From contig NZ_OGTP01000008.1 of the NCBI RefSeq assembly GCF_900258035.1, forward strand, positions 124,001 to 188,000: DNA of 64,000 nucleotides, given 5' to 3'. Both the position numbers and the translations under genes were made by a program. The notes under the pieces are model-generated. The model saw only the letters and a list, made by a program, of their open reading frames with translations, was not told the DNA's origin and ran no database searches. The DNA is from Caballeronia novacaledonica. Lineage in GTDB: Bacteria; Pseudomonadota; Gammaproteobacteria; Burkholderiales; Burkholderiaceae. Shown piece after piece: positions 54,365-63,254 of the stretch (position 1 is the stretch's first letter; each line of letters begins with the position of its first letter).

Positions 54365-54988
54365 TTAAACGGCGATCGCCCTGCGCGCGAGCGCCAGATA
54401 ACCGCCCAATCCGAGCATCACCAAGCCCGACGTGCGCGTAAGGAATCGCGCGCGCGCCGCACGTGCGGCACCGGGTTCGAGCAGACGCGAAGCCGCGAGC
54501 ACCGCGCCCACATCGACGAGCGTATTCAGCGTCACGCAAATGCTCCCGAGCAGCACGAGTTGCGGAATCAGCGCTTGCCCTGGCGAGACGAACTGCGGCA
54601 GGAACGCGAGGAAGAAGAGCGCCGTCTTGACGTTGAGCGCTTCGACGAGAATGCCTTCGCGGAAGGCGCGTCGCGCACCGTGCGATGCGACCGGCGCGAC
54701 ATCGGCGGCTTCGTCCTTCCGCAGCAGAAGGCGAATGCCCAGATAGATCAGATACGCGGCGCCGATGTACTTGACGACGCCAAAGAGCGTCGCCGAGCGC
54801 GCGATCAGCAGCGAAAGGCCGAGCGCCGCCGCTGCGACGTGGAACAGGCCGCCGGCCGCCGTGCCGAGACACGACGCCATGCCTTCGGAACGCCCTCCGG
54901 CGACCGTGCGCGCGACGACATAAGCGATGCCCGGCCCGGGCGTGATCGCAAGAATGATCGCCGCAACCAGGAACGCGGCGAAGGTCAT
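54365..54988 (-). CDS. LysE/RhtB-family amino acid exporter
   Basis: This 207-residue membrane protein has five to six hydrophobic segments and the family motif ITPGPGIAYVVARTVAGGRSEG near residues 15-34, then LLARSATLF-type helices and ALNVKTALFFLAFLPQF. It exports amino acids or derivatives. ATG 54988 overlaps the preceding stop as ATGA, so it is translated with the PaiB-like protein. The divergent PdxR/MocR regulator suggests control by PLP or an amino acid. Confidence 0.9.
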   Translation of the reverse strand: MTFAAFLVAAIILAITPGPGIAYVVARTVAGGRSEGMASCLGTAAGGLFHVAAAALGLSLLIARSATLFGVVKYIGAAYLIYLGIRLLLRKDEAADVAPVASHGARRAFREGILVEALNVKTALFFLAFLPQFVSPGQALIPQLVLLGSICVTLNTLVDVGAVLAASRLLEPGAARAARARFLTRTSGLVMLGLGGYLALARRAIAV

Positions 54989-55614
54989 GGCGTGCCGGCC
55001 CGCGACATCGCCTGAGCCAGCGCTTCGTGTCCGCGCGCTTTCAACGTATCGGCGGCATTGATGCGATCGCGCGCCTCCTTGTTCTGGCTCAGCTTCGATT
55101 TGCCCGCCAGCGAAGTCACAGCGATCTCGATGCCGACGATATTTCGCAACATGCCGTCGATGAACGCGGGCTCGGAGTCGCCCATCTTCCACGGCTTCGG
55201 CTCGTTCGCCTCGTGCCGCCGCGTCAGGCGCGCGACGAGGCCGCGCACGAACGGCTCGTCGTCGCGCACGGTGAGCACGCCATGCGCATGCACGACCTCG
55301 TAGTTCCAGGTCGGCACCTGCCGATGCGCCTCGTGCTTGCTCGGATACCAGTTCGGCGAGATGTAGCCCTCGGCGCCGCGAAAGATCACCATGACAGGCG
55401 TGCCGGTCGGGCAGCGCTGCCAGATATCGTTGGCGCGCGCGACGTGCGCCGTGAGCAGCCCGTGCGCGCCTCGATCGGGATCGAACTCGAACGGAATGTG
55501 ATTCGCGTCGAGACCGGCGTCGTCTTGCGTGACGAGAATGCCCAGCGGATACGCGCGAATGATCCGATGGAGTTCGTCGGGACGAGTCTCTGCGAAGTGC
55601 GGCGGGATATACAT
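54985..55614 (-). CDS. FMN-binding negative transcriptional regulator / PaiB-family protein
   Basis: This 209-residue split-barrel flavin protein starts MYIPPHFAETRPDELHRIIRAYPLG and shows HIPFEFD, GTPVMVIFRGAEGYISPNWY and TWNYEVVHAHG, all typical of PaiB (Bacillus) and its proteobacterial relatives. Most act as FMN-binding oxidoreductase-like proteins; direct repressor activity is doubtful. It is divergent from a PdxR-like regulator with an 18-bp palindrome between them and forms an operon with the LysE exporter. Confidence 0.9.
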   Translation of the reverse strand: MYIPPHFAETRPDELHRIIRAYPLGILVTQDDAGLDANHIPFEFDPDRGAHGLLTAHVARANDIWQRCPTGTPVMVIFRGAEGYISPNWYPSKHEAHRQVPTWNYEVVHAHGVLTVRDDEPFVRGLVARLTRRHEANEPKPWKMGDSEPAFIDGMLRNIVGIEIAVTSLAGKSKLSQNKEARDRINAADTLKARGHEALAQAMSRAGTP

Positions 55615-55633
55615 CGTGAATGCTCGACGGAAG

Positions 55634-55651
55634 GTGACGGAACTCCGTCAC
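55634..55651. promoter_or_regulatory. 18-bp palindrome, probable operator of the PdxR/MocR-type regulator
   Basis: GTGACGGA, two bases, TCCGTCAC: perfect eight-base arms. It lies 20 nt upstream of the PaiB-like ATG and 50 nt upstream of the regulator ATG, in the 86-nt divergent gap. The position suits repression of the PaiB-LysE unit and autoregulation. Confidence 0.6.
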
Positions 55652-55700
55652 TATCGCGCGAAACAGGCACAATAAGAAGATCCAGTTTCGTTAGATTTTT

Positions 55701-57161
55701 ATGGTCCAGTTGAACAAGGCTGCGGTCGGCACGGGGCAACGCATCTACGATCTGCTGCGCGCCCAGATCGCCGATGGAACATTGCCCGCAGGCGCGTGCG
55801 CGCCATCGACGCGCGCGCTGGCCGCCGATCTGGGCGTCTCGCGCACCACGGTCACGGCCGCCTACGAACAGCTCGCGGCCGAAGGCTTCCTCGTCACGTC
55901 GGCGGGGCGCGTCGCACGCGTCGCCGCGCCGCCGGTGCCGCGCGCGCCGCCCGGCCCCGCGCGCGCCGAACGCATCGCGCCCGCGCTCTCGGCATACGGC
56001 CAGCGCGTTTCCGGTCTGCCGATGCCCGCGCTCCATCAACCGAAGAAAGGCGACGTCAACTTCCTGTACGGCGCGGTGTCCGCGCGCGACTTTCCTTCGC
56101 TCATCTGGAAGCGGGCGTATCAGGCCGAGTTGCTGCGTCAGCCCGACAGCCTTTACTACGTCGCGCCCGAAGGCGATGCCTCGCTGCGGCGCGCGTTGCA
56201 GGCCTATCTCGGCCGGGCGCGCGGACTCGTCTGCGAGAGCGAGCGGATTGTCGTCGTGAACGGCACGCAGCAGGCGCTCGATCTGTGCGCGCGCGTCCTG
56301 CTCGATCCCGGCGATACGTTCGCGTTCGAAGACCCCGGCTATCTGATCGCGCGCCATTGCTTCGAGGCGTCGGGCGGCGTGCCGCTGCCGGTTCCCGTCG
56401 ACGAACATGGTCTCGACACGCGCCTTCTCCCCGCCGACGGCCGCGCGCGGCTCGCGTACGTGACGCCGTCGCATCAGTTTCCGTTGGGTGGCGTGCTGCC
56501 GGTAAGACGGCGGCTCGAACTGCTCGACTGGGCGCAACGGCACGACGCCTGGATCATCGAGGACGACTACGACGGCGAGTTTCGCTACGGCCAGCGCCCG
56601 ATCGACGCATTGCAATCGATCGATTCGAATGGCCGCGTGATCTACATCGGCACTTTCTCGAAGGCGCTTTCGCCGCATCTCCGGCTCGGCTACATGATCC
56701 TGCCGCACGATCTCGTGCCCGTGTTCCGACGCGCCAAAAGGTTGAGCGACCGTCACTCGGCGGTCATCGAGCAGCGCGTGCTCGCGGCGCTGATCGAGAG
56801 CGGCGCGTATGAACGTCACGTGCGGCGCGTGCGGCGCGAATACGAGCGGCGTCGCGCGGCGTTGCTCGATGCCATCGCGCATTTGCTGCCGCGCAGCGCG
56901 CGGGTGACCGGCACGGCCGCCGGGCTGCACGTCACGCTATGGTTGCCGTTTCTCGATTCGAACGATGAAGCCGCGCTCGTCGCCGCCGCGCATGCGAAGG
57001 GCGTGGGCGTCTATCCGGTGTCGCCGCTTTATGCCGCGCCGGCCGGCGCCGGGCGGCATCGTCCCGCTGGCTTGATCCTCGGTTATGCGAGCGTGCCGGT
57101 CGATGAGATCCGCAGAGGCATTCAGATTCTCGCCGGCGTGATCGGGCGGTCGGGCGCGTGA
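55701..57161 (+). CDS. PdxR/MocR-family regulator (GntR winged helix plus aminotransferase-like domain)
   Basis: This 486-residue protein has the winged helix GQRIYDLLRAQIADGTLPAG, STRALAADLGVSRTTVTAAYEQLAAEGFL (residues 12-65), then a PLP-binding domain with IIEDDYDGEFRYG, YIGTFSKALSPHLRLGY (PLP Lys) and RRVRREYERRR. It senses pyridoxal phosphate or amino compounds. It is divergent from the PaiB-LysE unit, which it likely regulates through the palindrome at 55634-55651. Confidence 0.92.
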   Translation: MVQLNKAAVGTGQRIYDLLRAQIADGTLPAGACAPSTRALAADLGVSRTTVTAAYEQLAAEGFLVTSAGRVARVAAPPVPRAPPGPARAERIAPALSAYGQRVSGLPMPALHQPKKGDVNFLYGAVSARDFPSLIWKRAYQAELLRQPDSLYYVAPEGDASLRRALQAYLGRARGLVCESERIVVVNGTQQALDLCARVLLDPGDTFAFEDPGYLIARHCFEASGGVPLPVPVDEHGLDTRLLPADGRARLAYVTPSHQFPLGGVLPVRRRLELLDWAQRHDAWIIEDDYDGEFRYGQRPIDALQSIDSNGRVIYIGTFSKALSPHLRLGYMILPHDLVPVFRRAKRLSDRHSAVIEQRVLAALIESGAYERHVRRVRREYERRRAALLDAIAHLLPRSARVTGTAAGLHVTLWLPFLDSNDEAALVAAAHAKGVGVYPVSPLYAAPAGAGRHRPAGLILGYASVPVDEIRRGIQILAGVIGRSGA

Positions 57162-57326
57162 GATGTCCGCGCGTCCGGGCTGCAGCGCGTATCGGATCTT
57201 CGCGTGCGTCCGCGGATCGTCGCCCGCGTAGCTGCGAAAGAGCGTCATCCGGCGTCGCGCCTTCGTCGATCGCATTTCAGCAGCATGCGAGCACGTTGGA
57301 GGCTCGAACCTTCCGCTACGTGAGGG

Positions 57327-58430
57327 TCAAGCGGAATGCGCTTCGGGCTGATTCGGCACGCCTGCGTCGATGGCGACCGGCACGCGCCGCGCAAGCGCGC
57401 ACATCAACTCGTAGCCGATCGTTCCGGACGGCTCGGCCACTTCGTCCACTCTGACGTGCTCGCCCCAGAGTTCCGCCGTCGATCCGATGCCCGCCGCCGG
57501 GCAGGGCGTCAGATCGACGGTGAGCATGTCCATCGACACACGCCCGACGATGCGCGTGCGCACGCCGTCGATCATCACGGGCGTGCCCGTCGGCGCGTGG
57601 CGCGGATAGCCGTCCGCGTAGCCGCACGCCACCACGCCGATGCGCATCGCGCGATCCGCCGTGAAGGTGCGGCCATAGCCGATCGTCTCGCCCGGCGCGA
57701 GCGTCTGCACGCCGATGATGCGGCTTTCGAGCGTCATCGCCGCGCGCAAGGGGAAGCCTTCGATGTTGCGCATGCGGCCCGTCGGCGATGCGCCGTAGAG
57801 GATCGTGCCGGGCCGCACCCAGTCGCGATGCGCGCGCGGATGCCACAGCACCGCCGCCGAATTCGACAGCGAGCGCGTGCCGGGAAGGTTGCGCGTGGCG
57901 GCATCGAATTCGTCGATTTGCCAGTCGATCGCGCCATCGTCCGCGTTCGCGAAGTGACTCATCAGGCCGATGGAGCCGACCGCCGCGATCTCCGACGCAC
58001 GTTCCCACGCCGTCTCGTATTCGCCCGGCCGGAACCCGAGCCGGTTCATGCCCGAGTTCATTTTCAACTGAATGTCGATGCGCTCGTTCGGCCGCGCCGC
58101 CTTCAGCAGCGCGAGTTGTTCGTCGCAATGCACCGTCACCGTCAGGCGATGACGATCCGCCGTCTCGACGTCCGCAGGCTCGAAAATGCCTTCGAGCAGC
58201 AGGATCGGCTTCTGCCAGCCGAGTTCGCGCACGCGCACGGCTTCGTCGAGATCGAGCAGCGCGATGCCGTCGGCTTCCGCGAGCGCCGGATAGATGCGCT
58301 CGATGCCGTGACCGTAGGCATTCGCCTTGATGACGGACCAGACGCGCGAGGACGGCGCCATGCGTTTGACGAACTGAAGATTCTGACGAACGGCGTCGAG
58401 ATGAATGCGCGTGAAAATCGGACGTGGCAT
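57327..58430 (-). CDS. alr: Alanine racemase
   Basis: This 367-residue fold-type III PLP enzyme has the PLP Lys35 in [12 protein letters not shown], the other catalytic base Tyr in ETIGYGRTF (near 250), GYADGYPRH, and [13 protein letters not shown]. It interconverts L- and D-alanine in the cytoplasm for peptidoglycan. Whether it is the housekeeping Alr or catabolic DadX cannot be told; no D-amino acid dehydrogenase is adjacent. It is transcribed alone. Confidence 0.95.
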   Translation of the reverse strand: MPRPIFTRIHLDAVRQNLQFVKRMAPSSRVWSVIKANAYGHGIERIYPALAEADGIALLDLDEAVRVRELGWQKPILLLEGIFEPADVETADRHRLTVTVHCDEQLALLKAARPNERIDIQLKMNSGMNRLGFRPGEYETAWERASEIAAVGSIGLMSHFANADDGAIDWQIDEFDAATRNLPGTRSLSNSAAVLWHPRAHRDWVRPGTILYGASPTGRMRNIEGFPLRAAMTLESRIIGVQTLAPGETIGYGRTFTADRAMRIGVVACGYADGYPRHAPTGTPVMIDGVRTRIVGRVSMDMLTVDLTPCPAAGIGSTAELWGEHVRVDEVAEPSGTIGYELMCALARRVPVAIDAGVPNQPEAHSA

Positions 58431-58602
58431 GACGTGCTGGATTAAGGGTTGAAGGCAGTGGAATGATGGATCGTATCGACCAAACGGCAGTGGTTGTTAT
58501 TTTATTTGCGCCGATTTTTGGACGAAACACCTGCCGACTTCAACGCCGTTCGAGCGCGCTTCACGGTATTGTGTCGCTCATGTCGCCGCCGAGGACTACG
58601 CC

Positions 58603-59031
58603 ATGAACGACGCCCGCCGTCTCGCCTGTCTGCGCATCGTGCTTGTCATTGTTGGGCTGATCGCACTGTTCGGCCTCGGGCCGCTGATGCTGCTCTGGCC
58701 TTCTGGATGGGCGTGGGAAAGCGGCCACGCGGGCCGCTCCGAATATGCGCTGATGATCGTCGGCATCTATGCGACGCTCGGCGTGTTCCTGCTCATCGCA
58801 TCGCGCGAACCGATGCGGCATCTGAGCCTCATCTGGTTCACGGTGTGGTCGAGTGTCGTGCACGGCGCGATCATGGCCGTGCAATCGTTCGGCGGCGCGG
58901 GGCATCTCGGCCACCTGGCAGGCGATGTCCCCGCGCTTTTCATCGTCGCCGCCGCGCTCGCGGTCTTCACGCCGCGCGGCGACAGGGCGCGCATGCTCAG
59001 CGCAGATAGCCGAGATGCTCGGCCAGAATGA
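58603..59031 (+). CDS. Small four-helix membrane protein of unknown function
   Basis: The 142-residue product has four hydrophobic segments ([72 protein letters not shown]) and conserved-looking aromatic and His residues ([14 protein letters not shown]). This pattern occurs in a family of uncharacterised bacterial membrane proteins. GAGGA precedes ATG. Its 3' end overlaps the convergent mntP gene by 35 nt, so the two mRNAs are complementary there. Confidence 0.8.
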   Translation: MNDARRLACLRIVLVIVGLIALFGLGPLMLLWPSGWAWESGHAGRSEYALMIVGIYATLGVFLLIASREPMRHLSLIWFTVWSSVVHGAIMAVQSFGGAGHLGHLAGDVPALFIVAAALAVFTPRGDRARMLSADSRDARPE

Positions 59032-59566
59032 CGCTGCCGACGCCGATCAGAATCAGCCCGCCGACGATTTCCGCCCGCTTGCCGATGGTCGCGCCGACGA
59101 GCCGCCCGACCATCACGCCGATCGTCACCATCAGCATGGTCGCGAAGCCGATGCTCGCGGCCGTCGAGAAAATATCGACATCGATGAAAGCGAGGCCCGC
59201 GCCGACCGCCATCGCGTCGATGCTGGTCGCAAAGCCGGTGAGCGCGAGGACCCAGAACGAATGCGAGTTGGGTTTTTCCTCGTCGTGGGCGGCTTCGCTG
59301 AAGCCTTCGCGGATCATGCGCGCGCCGAGCAGGAACAGCAGGCCGAACGCGATCCAGTGGTCCCAGGCCGTCACGTACTGGGCGGCCGCTTTGCCGAGCG
59401 CCCAGCCGACGAGCGGCGTCAGCGCCTCGATCACGCCGAAGATCACGCCGGTCTTCAACGCTTCCGCGATACGCGGTTTGTGCAGGGTGGCGCCTTTGCC
59501 GACGGCGGCGGCGAATGCGTCGGTGGACATGGCGAAGGCTAGAAATATTGTGGAAGCGACGTTCAT
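58997..59566 (-). CDS. mntP: Manganese efflux pump MntP
   Basis: This 189-residue protein with six membrane segments has the duplicated motif [13 protein letters not shown] (residues 9-21) and [15 protein letters not shown], whose acidic residues carry Mn2+ in E. coli MntP. It exports excess manganese. ATG 59566 begins directly at the first helix; upstream in-frame codons belong to the leader. The 5' leader carries a yybP-ykoY manganese riboswitch, which agrees with the function. Confidence 0.95.
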   Translation of the reverse strand: MNVASTIFLAFAMSTDAFAAAVGKGATLHKPRIAEALKTGVIFGVIEALTPLVGWALGKAAAQYVTAWDHWIAFGLLFLLGARMIREGFSEAAHDEEKPNSHSFWVLALTGFATSIDAMAVGAGLAFIDVDIFSTAASIGFATMLMVTIGVMVGRLVGATIGKRAEIVGGLILIGVGSVILAEHLGYLR

Positions 59567-59596
59567 CGGGTAGCGCTCAGGTCGGGCAAGATGGAA

Positions 59597-59740
59597 CGAC
59601 AGAACGCGCGCCCGACCGGTCGCGAATTCTGTCGATGGTCTTGCCAACCTGTGATGGTTGCCCATGCCACGGTCTGAACGACCGAGCGTGTTGACATGGG
59701 CGCTTTTCCATTGCGGAAAAGCCGGCTACTCCCCAGCGAA
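59597..59740 (-). ncRNA. yybP-ykoY manganese riboswitch with expression-platform hairpin, upstream of mntP
   Basis: Read on the minus strand, the aptamer starts near 59738 with CTGGGGAGTAGC (59728-59739), has a GGAAAAGC arm, GCCCATGTCAACACGCTCGG in the centre, and closes with GGCAAGACC (59638-59646). The GGGGAGTAG and GGCAAGACC boxes are conserved landmarks of the class. Downstream, CGACAGAA (59627-59634) pairs with TTCTGTCG (59597-59604), ending about 30 nt before the mntP ATG. This hairpin is the likely switch, hiding or freeing the translation start. A TAAAAT -10-like box lies near 59750. Confidence 0.85.
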
Positions 59741-59860
59741 GAACCGTAATTTTAACATGGTTCGATGACCGTTCCTGCGTTCATGCGACCGCTTGCGGTA
59801 CAGTGAGCGGGCAATGCCGCCGTTCCCACCTCATGCAGACAGCACCGAGAAGGAGGCACC

Positions 59861-60307
59861 ATGCCGGCAGCTCAACCGCCTCAATCGGCCGCGCGCGAAG
59901 CGGTCGAGCGTCTCTATCGCGCGTTTTCCACGAAGGACGTCGCGCTCTTGCGGCAGGCCGTCACACCCGACTGGGAATACCTTCCCGAGCCGCCGGGACA
60001 ACAACCCGGTCCGGACCAGATGATCCCCATCTTCGAAGATCTCACGACCGCGCTGCCCGACATGCGCATCGAGATTCTCGACATGCTGGTGCAGGACGAT
60101 CGCGTCGGCATCCGGGCCGAAGTCAGCGGCACGCAATCCGGGCCGCTCCTGGGCATCGCCGCGACGAAAAAGCCGATCCGCTTCGCGATTCATTCGTTTC
60201 ACGAACTGCGCGACGGACTGGTGTCGAAAACCTGGCATCTCGAAGACTGGCTGAGCGTGTTCCGGCAACTCGATGCCGTGCCGCCGAGGGTGAATCCGCC
60301 GGTCTAG
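59861..60307 (+). CDS. SnoaL-like/ester-cyclase family protein
   Basis: This 148-residue NTF2-fold protein has EAVERLYRAFSTKDVALLRQAV, DWEYLPEP, IFEDLTTALPDMRIEILDMLVQDDRV in pieces, and HSFHELRDGLVSKTWHLEDWLSVFRQL. The HxxxE..W..D pattern is typical of SnoaL-like predicted ester cyclases. AGGAGG precedes ATG. The substrate is unknown. Its 3' third exists in a second, internally deleted copy at 60691-60784. Confidence 0.85.
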   Translation: MPAAQPPQSAAREAVERLYRAFSTKDVALLRQAVTPDWEYLPEPPGQQPGPDQMIPIFEDLTTALPDMRIEILDMLVQDDRVGIRAEVSGTQSGPLLGIAATKKPIRFAIHSFHELRDGLVSKTWHLEDWLSVFRQLDAVPPRVNPPV

Positions 60308-60434
60308 CCGCGTCTGAATATGTGAAGACGTGACCAGGGTCGAGGGGGACGCCTCGACCTGCTAATATCCAGCGAGATCGACCGGACGTTCGCATGCCCG
60401 TTTGATCACGGCGAACACCCGTAGACTCTGGACC

Positions 60435-60668
60435 ATGGACGAAACCAGCAAATTCCGCGATGCCTTTCTCAAAGTATTTTTCAACCGCCGGGGCAACGCC
60501 GAGCGGGTGAGCATCCTTTCAAGTAGCGGCGACAAGGCGCGCGATGCCTTATGCGTCGAGTATTGCCGGAAAATGGTGATACCGATACCGCGTAACGGCA
60601 CGAAAATTAACGGAGAGCTCTGGCGAACGATACGCATCAAGGCGGATGCGGTTTTCACGCGAACGTAG
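60435..60668 (+). CDS. Small hypothetical protein
   Basis: A possible 77-residue protein starting MDETSKFRDAFLKVFFNRRG. It is basic, has no membrane segment or signal, and no family was recognised. Codon use is less biased (more A and T at third positions) than neighbouring genes, which may mean acquired DNA or non-coding sequence. No good ribosome site was seen. It lies between the ester-cyclase gene and the deleted copy of that gene's 3' end. Confidence 0.4.
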   Translation: MDETSKFRDAFLKVFFNRRGNAERVSILSSSGDKARDALCVEYCRKMVIPIPRNGTKINGELWRTIRIKADAVFTRT

Positions 60669-60690
60669 CATTGGCGCTTCGCGGGATACC

Positions 60691-60784
60691 AAGGATGAGC
60701 GCGTCGGCATCCGGGCCGAAGTCAGCGTGTTTTGGCAACTCGATGCCGTGCCGCCGAAGGTGAATCCGCCGGTCTAGCCGCGTC
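60691..60784 (+). repeat. Second, internally deleted copy of the 3' end of the ester-cyclase gene
   Basis: Bases 60691-60728 match 60091-60128 and bases 60725-60784 match 60254-60313 with only a few substitutions, including the TAG stop and the following CCGCGTC. The 129 bases between the two matches are missing, and the break falls on a repeated AGCG tetramer, as in replication slippage between short direct repeats. The copy has no start and is non-functional on the plus strand. Confidence 0.8.
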
Positions 60785-61252
60785 GCATGCGCGGCTTCGC
60801 GCCCGGCAAGGCGTTCGCGCGCAGCACATGCTCGACGCACAATCCGACGAGCGTCGCGTCCAGCCGCTCCAGCGCGCTCGCGGCGGCCCGCAACGCGGGT
60901 TCGTCGGTGCCGAAGGAATCGAAGAAAAGCCAGTCACGCTGGCGCGCCGCCACCCGCGCCGCCTGCACGGCCGCGCACAGCTCTCGCATGCGCGCGCCTT
61001 CTTCTCCAGCACGCCGACGAGCACTTCGAGCGGCTCATGCGCGTTGCGGGCGACGCTCGGGCGCGCGTCGTCGAAGAGCGAGAGAAATCGCAGCACGCCG
61101 CCCTGCAACCGGCGATGCGCATCGACGAGATCGCGGATCGATTCGGTGCGCTCGTGATCGCACGCCACCTTCACGGTGATGAAGGTCGCGCCGTAACCGC
61201 CGTCGGCCGGCTCGCGCTGGCTGCGTCGATAGGTGAAATCAGCATGATGCAC
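60774..61252 (-). pseudogene. Frameshifted small gene of unknown family
   Basis: Two adjoining minus-strand frames form one plausible protein. The first (from GTG 61252) reads MHHADFTYRRSQ, GATFITVKVACDHERTESI and FLSLFDDARPSVARNAHEPL, up to VLVGVLEKKARA. The second continues MRELCAAVQAARVAAR, DWLFFDSFGTDEPALRAAA and LCVEHVLRANALPG, and stops at 60774. The join lies near 60985-61005 in a GC dinucleotide run; loss of one GC would restore a single frame of about 155 residues. The stop codon and last residues come from the duplicated ester-cyclase fragment, so the original C-terminus was replaced. Function unknown. Confidence 0.6.
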
Positions 61253-61264
61253 CGCGTTTCCGTC

Positions 61265-62983
61265 TTATTTCGGCAATAAGCCGAACACGGCGACGCCGTT
61301 TTTCGTGCCGACATACACCTTGCCGTTCGCGATCATCGGCGTGATGAACTTGTTGCCCTGGCCGAACTGGTCGCGCGCGCCGGCGTCGTTGCTGCTGTAG
61401 AGCTGGCGGGCGAGATTGGCCGCGTCGTATGCGCGCAGCGCGCCGGTCGTACCGTTCTGCGCCGCCCACAAGATGCCGTTCGACGTGCCGTTCGCGGAAA
61501 TGCTCGGCGTCGCGCCGGGAAAGCCGAAAGTGTTCGATGTCTGGCTCGTCGAGGCTCCCGACAGCACGGCGTTCGTCACCGAAAAAGCCCTGATGCTGTC
61601 GCCGACCGCGCCGAAATAGACCGTGTTGTTGAAATACGCCGGCGCGCCGAACATCGCGCCGCGAATCTGGCCGACGAGTTCCTGATAGATGTGATCCGCG
61701 TTCGAATCGAATTTGCCCATCGACGAGCGGTTCACGACGTAGATCGTCGCGTTCTTGCCCGCGCCGATCGCGAGCTGCCGGACCGCGCCGCTCGCATCGG
61801 TGAAATCGGGGAGAACCATCGCGCCGCCGGAGCCCAGATCCTCGTCCTGATTCGATTCCTGCACCGTGTTCGAAGGCTCGAAATAGTCCTGCACCCTGAG
61901 CGGCGACGTATCGAGCCTCAAGAAACCATTGCCGAAATTGCCGTTGATGGGCATTTCCTGCGCGTTTTGCGTCGGATCGAAGGTGCCGTTCGCGTCGAGG
62001 AAGAAAATCGCCGCGCCGTCCGACGCGAGGCCCGCGCCGCTCATCCAGATCGAGCCCATCTGTCCGTTCGGCGTGACGTTCAGCACGCTCGCCTGCTGCA
62101 GCGTGTTCGCGTCGTAACCCATCACCCAGCCGGTGTACGGCATGAAATCGCAGTGCGACGTCCACGCGGTATAGACGACGCCGTTCAGCAGCAGCAACGC
62201 CGCGCGCTCGGCGTACTGGCCCGGATCGAACGTGAGCGTGCCGTTCTGGCTGCCCGCGCCGTTGCCGGGATACGTCGCGCGGATTTCGGTCGGGCCGTTG
62301 AAGAGTTCGGCGCCGGTCGTGAGGTCGAGCGCGTGCATGCGCTGGTGATAGCCGCCCGACGCGTCCTTCGACATGCCGACGACGTACATCGCGCCATTCG
62401 GGCCGCGCGAACGGTCGATGACCGGCGTCGCCGTGACGCCGATAGTCGGCGTGATCTGCGTGCACTTGTGGTCGTCGCTGGGCGTTTCGCCGTTGCCGAG
62501 CGTCGAGACTTTCCAGAGAACAGTGCCGGTGTCGGCGTCGAAGGCGTAGACGCTGGCGTTTTCCGTCGCGACATACACCACGTTGTGCGTGCCACCCGCG
62601 ATCGGGACGGCTTTCAGGAAAAGCGGCTGGGCATCGACGGCGCCGTCGACGGAAAACATCGCGAGCTTGCCGAACGTGCTCGAAGCGACGTTCGCGGGCG
62701 TGAGGACGGTTTCCGCAAGCTGCTGGCCGGTGCGGGCGATGTCGTTGTGCCAGGTTGCGACGTCCATCGACGACGCGACGGCAGGCGCCGACGCGCCCGG
62801 TGGACTCGAAGCCGCAGCAGGCGCCGACGCGCTCGACGGACTCGAAGCCGCGGCAGGCGCACTGCTGCCGCTCGCCGCCGAGCTGTCAGTGCTGGACCCG
62901 CCGCCGCCGCTGCACGCACCGATAATCGCGACCGCGAGCGTCACGCCGGCCGCCGCGACCAAAGTCAGGAACCGCATCTTCAT
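61265..62983 (-). CDS. Beta-propeller lipoprotein with PQQ-enzyme-like repeats
   Basis: The 572-residue precursor starts MKMRFLTLVAAAGVTLAVAIIGACSGGGG: signal peptide with lipobox IGAC. A low-complexity Ala/Ser/Pro linker of about 50 residues follows (SSPSSASAPAAASSPP), then a propeller with repeated blades such as VVYVATENASVYAFDADTGTVLW, MYVVGMS, KVYVGTKNGVAVFG. PQQ-ligand residues of true quinoproteins are not evident, so it is probably a structural or binding propeller anchored in a membrane. GGAG precedes ATG 62983. It is divergent from a 44-residue ORF. Confidence 0.85.
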   Translation of the reverse strand: MKMRFLTLVAAAGVTLAVAIIGACSGGGGSSTDSSAASGSSAPAAASSPSSASAPAAASSPPGASAPAVASSMDVATWHNDIARTGQQLAETVLTPANVASSTFGKLAMFSVDGAVDAQPLFLKAVPIAGGTHNVVYVATENASVYAFDADTGTVLWKVSTLGNGETPSDDHKCTQITPTIGVTATPVIDRSRGPNGAMYVVGMSKDASGGYHQRMHALDLTTGAELFNGPTEIRATYPGNGAGSQNGTLTFDPGQYAERAALLLLNGVVYTAWTSHCDFMPYTGWVMGYDANTLQQASVLNVTPNGQMGSIWMSGAGLASDGAAIFFLDANGTFDPTQNAQEMPINGNFGNGFLRLDTSPLRVQDYFEPSNTVQESNQDEDLGSGGAMVLPDFTDASGAVRQLAIGAGKNATIYVVNRSSMGKFDSNADHIYQELVGQIRGAMFGAPAYFNNTVYFGAVGDSIRAFSVTNAVLSGASTSQTSNTFGFPGATPSISANGTSNGILWAAQNGTTGALRAYDAANLARQLYSSNDAGARDQFGQGNKFITPMIANGKVYVGTKNGVAVFGLLPK

Positions 62984-63068
62984 TGCCTGCTCCCCAGCGT
63001 GAGACGGGACGACGCGGCGATTCACGTTCGCGCGCAAAGAATTTGTTGCAATGCATCACAATGTGCTA

Positions 63069-63101
63069 ACCTAGGGTTATTACCTAGTTAGTTACCCTAG
63101 T
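63069..63101. promoter_or_regulatory. Three CTAG repeats phased at 13 bp upstream of a small ORF
   Basis: CTAG occurs at 63071, 63084 and 63097, exactly 13 bp apart, each preceded by ACC or CCC, with TTA in the spacers. The outer copies also form an imperfect inverted repeat (CTAGGGTTA and TTACCCTAG). CTAG is a rare tetramer in such genomes. The array lies 13 nt upstream of the small ORF start and 86 nt upstream of the lipoprotein gene, so it may be an operator for either. Confidence 0.55.
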
Positions 63102-63113
63102 ACGGAGTCCGCC

Positions 63114-63248
63114 ATGGGAATCATCGCCGCCACGCCAATCGCTCTCGTTTCCTTCATCGCCGCGAAAGTGCGCGCCGCCACGCGCGACGCGCTCATCGCA
63201 CGCGCCAAGGTCAGCGCGCTGATGGCCGAGGCCTATCGTCGAACGTAA
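63114..63248 (+). CDS. Small protein of 44 residues, function unknown
   Basis: ATG 63114 is preceded by CGGAGTCCGCC and opens a 44-codon frame: MGIIAATPIALVSFIAAKV, then an alternating basic and hydrophobic tail (RAATRDALIARAKVSALM) ending AYRRT. It could be a small membrane-bound amphipathic helix protein. A clear hairpin terminator follows at 63255-63278, and a repeat-rich operator-like element precedes it, so the unit has all parts of a gene. No family was recognised. Confidence 0.6.
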   Translation: MGIIAATPIALVSFIAAKVRAATRDALIARAKVSALMAEAYRRT

Positions 63249-63254
63249 CGTGCC

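Noticed and set aside
57162..57326. Possible short minus-strand gene between the PdxR-like gene and alr
   Set aside because: Its frame extends well into the PdxR-like coding sequence and the residues are Arg/Asp-rich without a motif.
60338..60359. Hairpin GGTCGAGG/CCTCGACC after the ester-cyclase gene
   Set aside because: The stem is good but no T run follows, so a terminator call is not supported; it was left out of the feature list.
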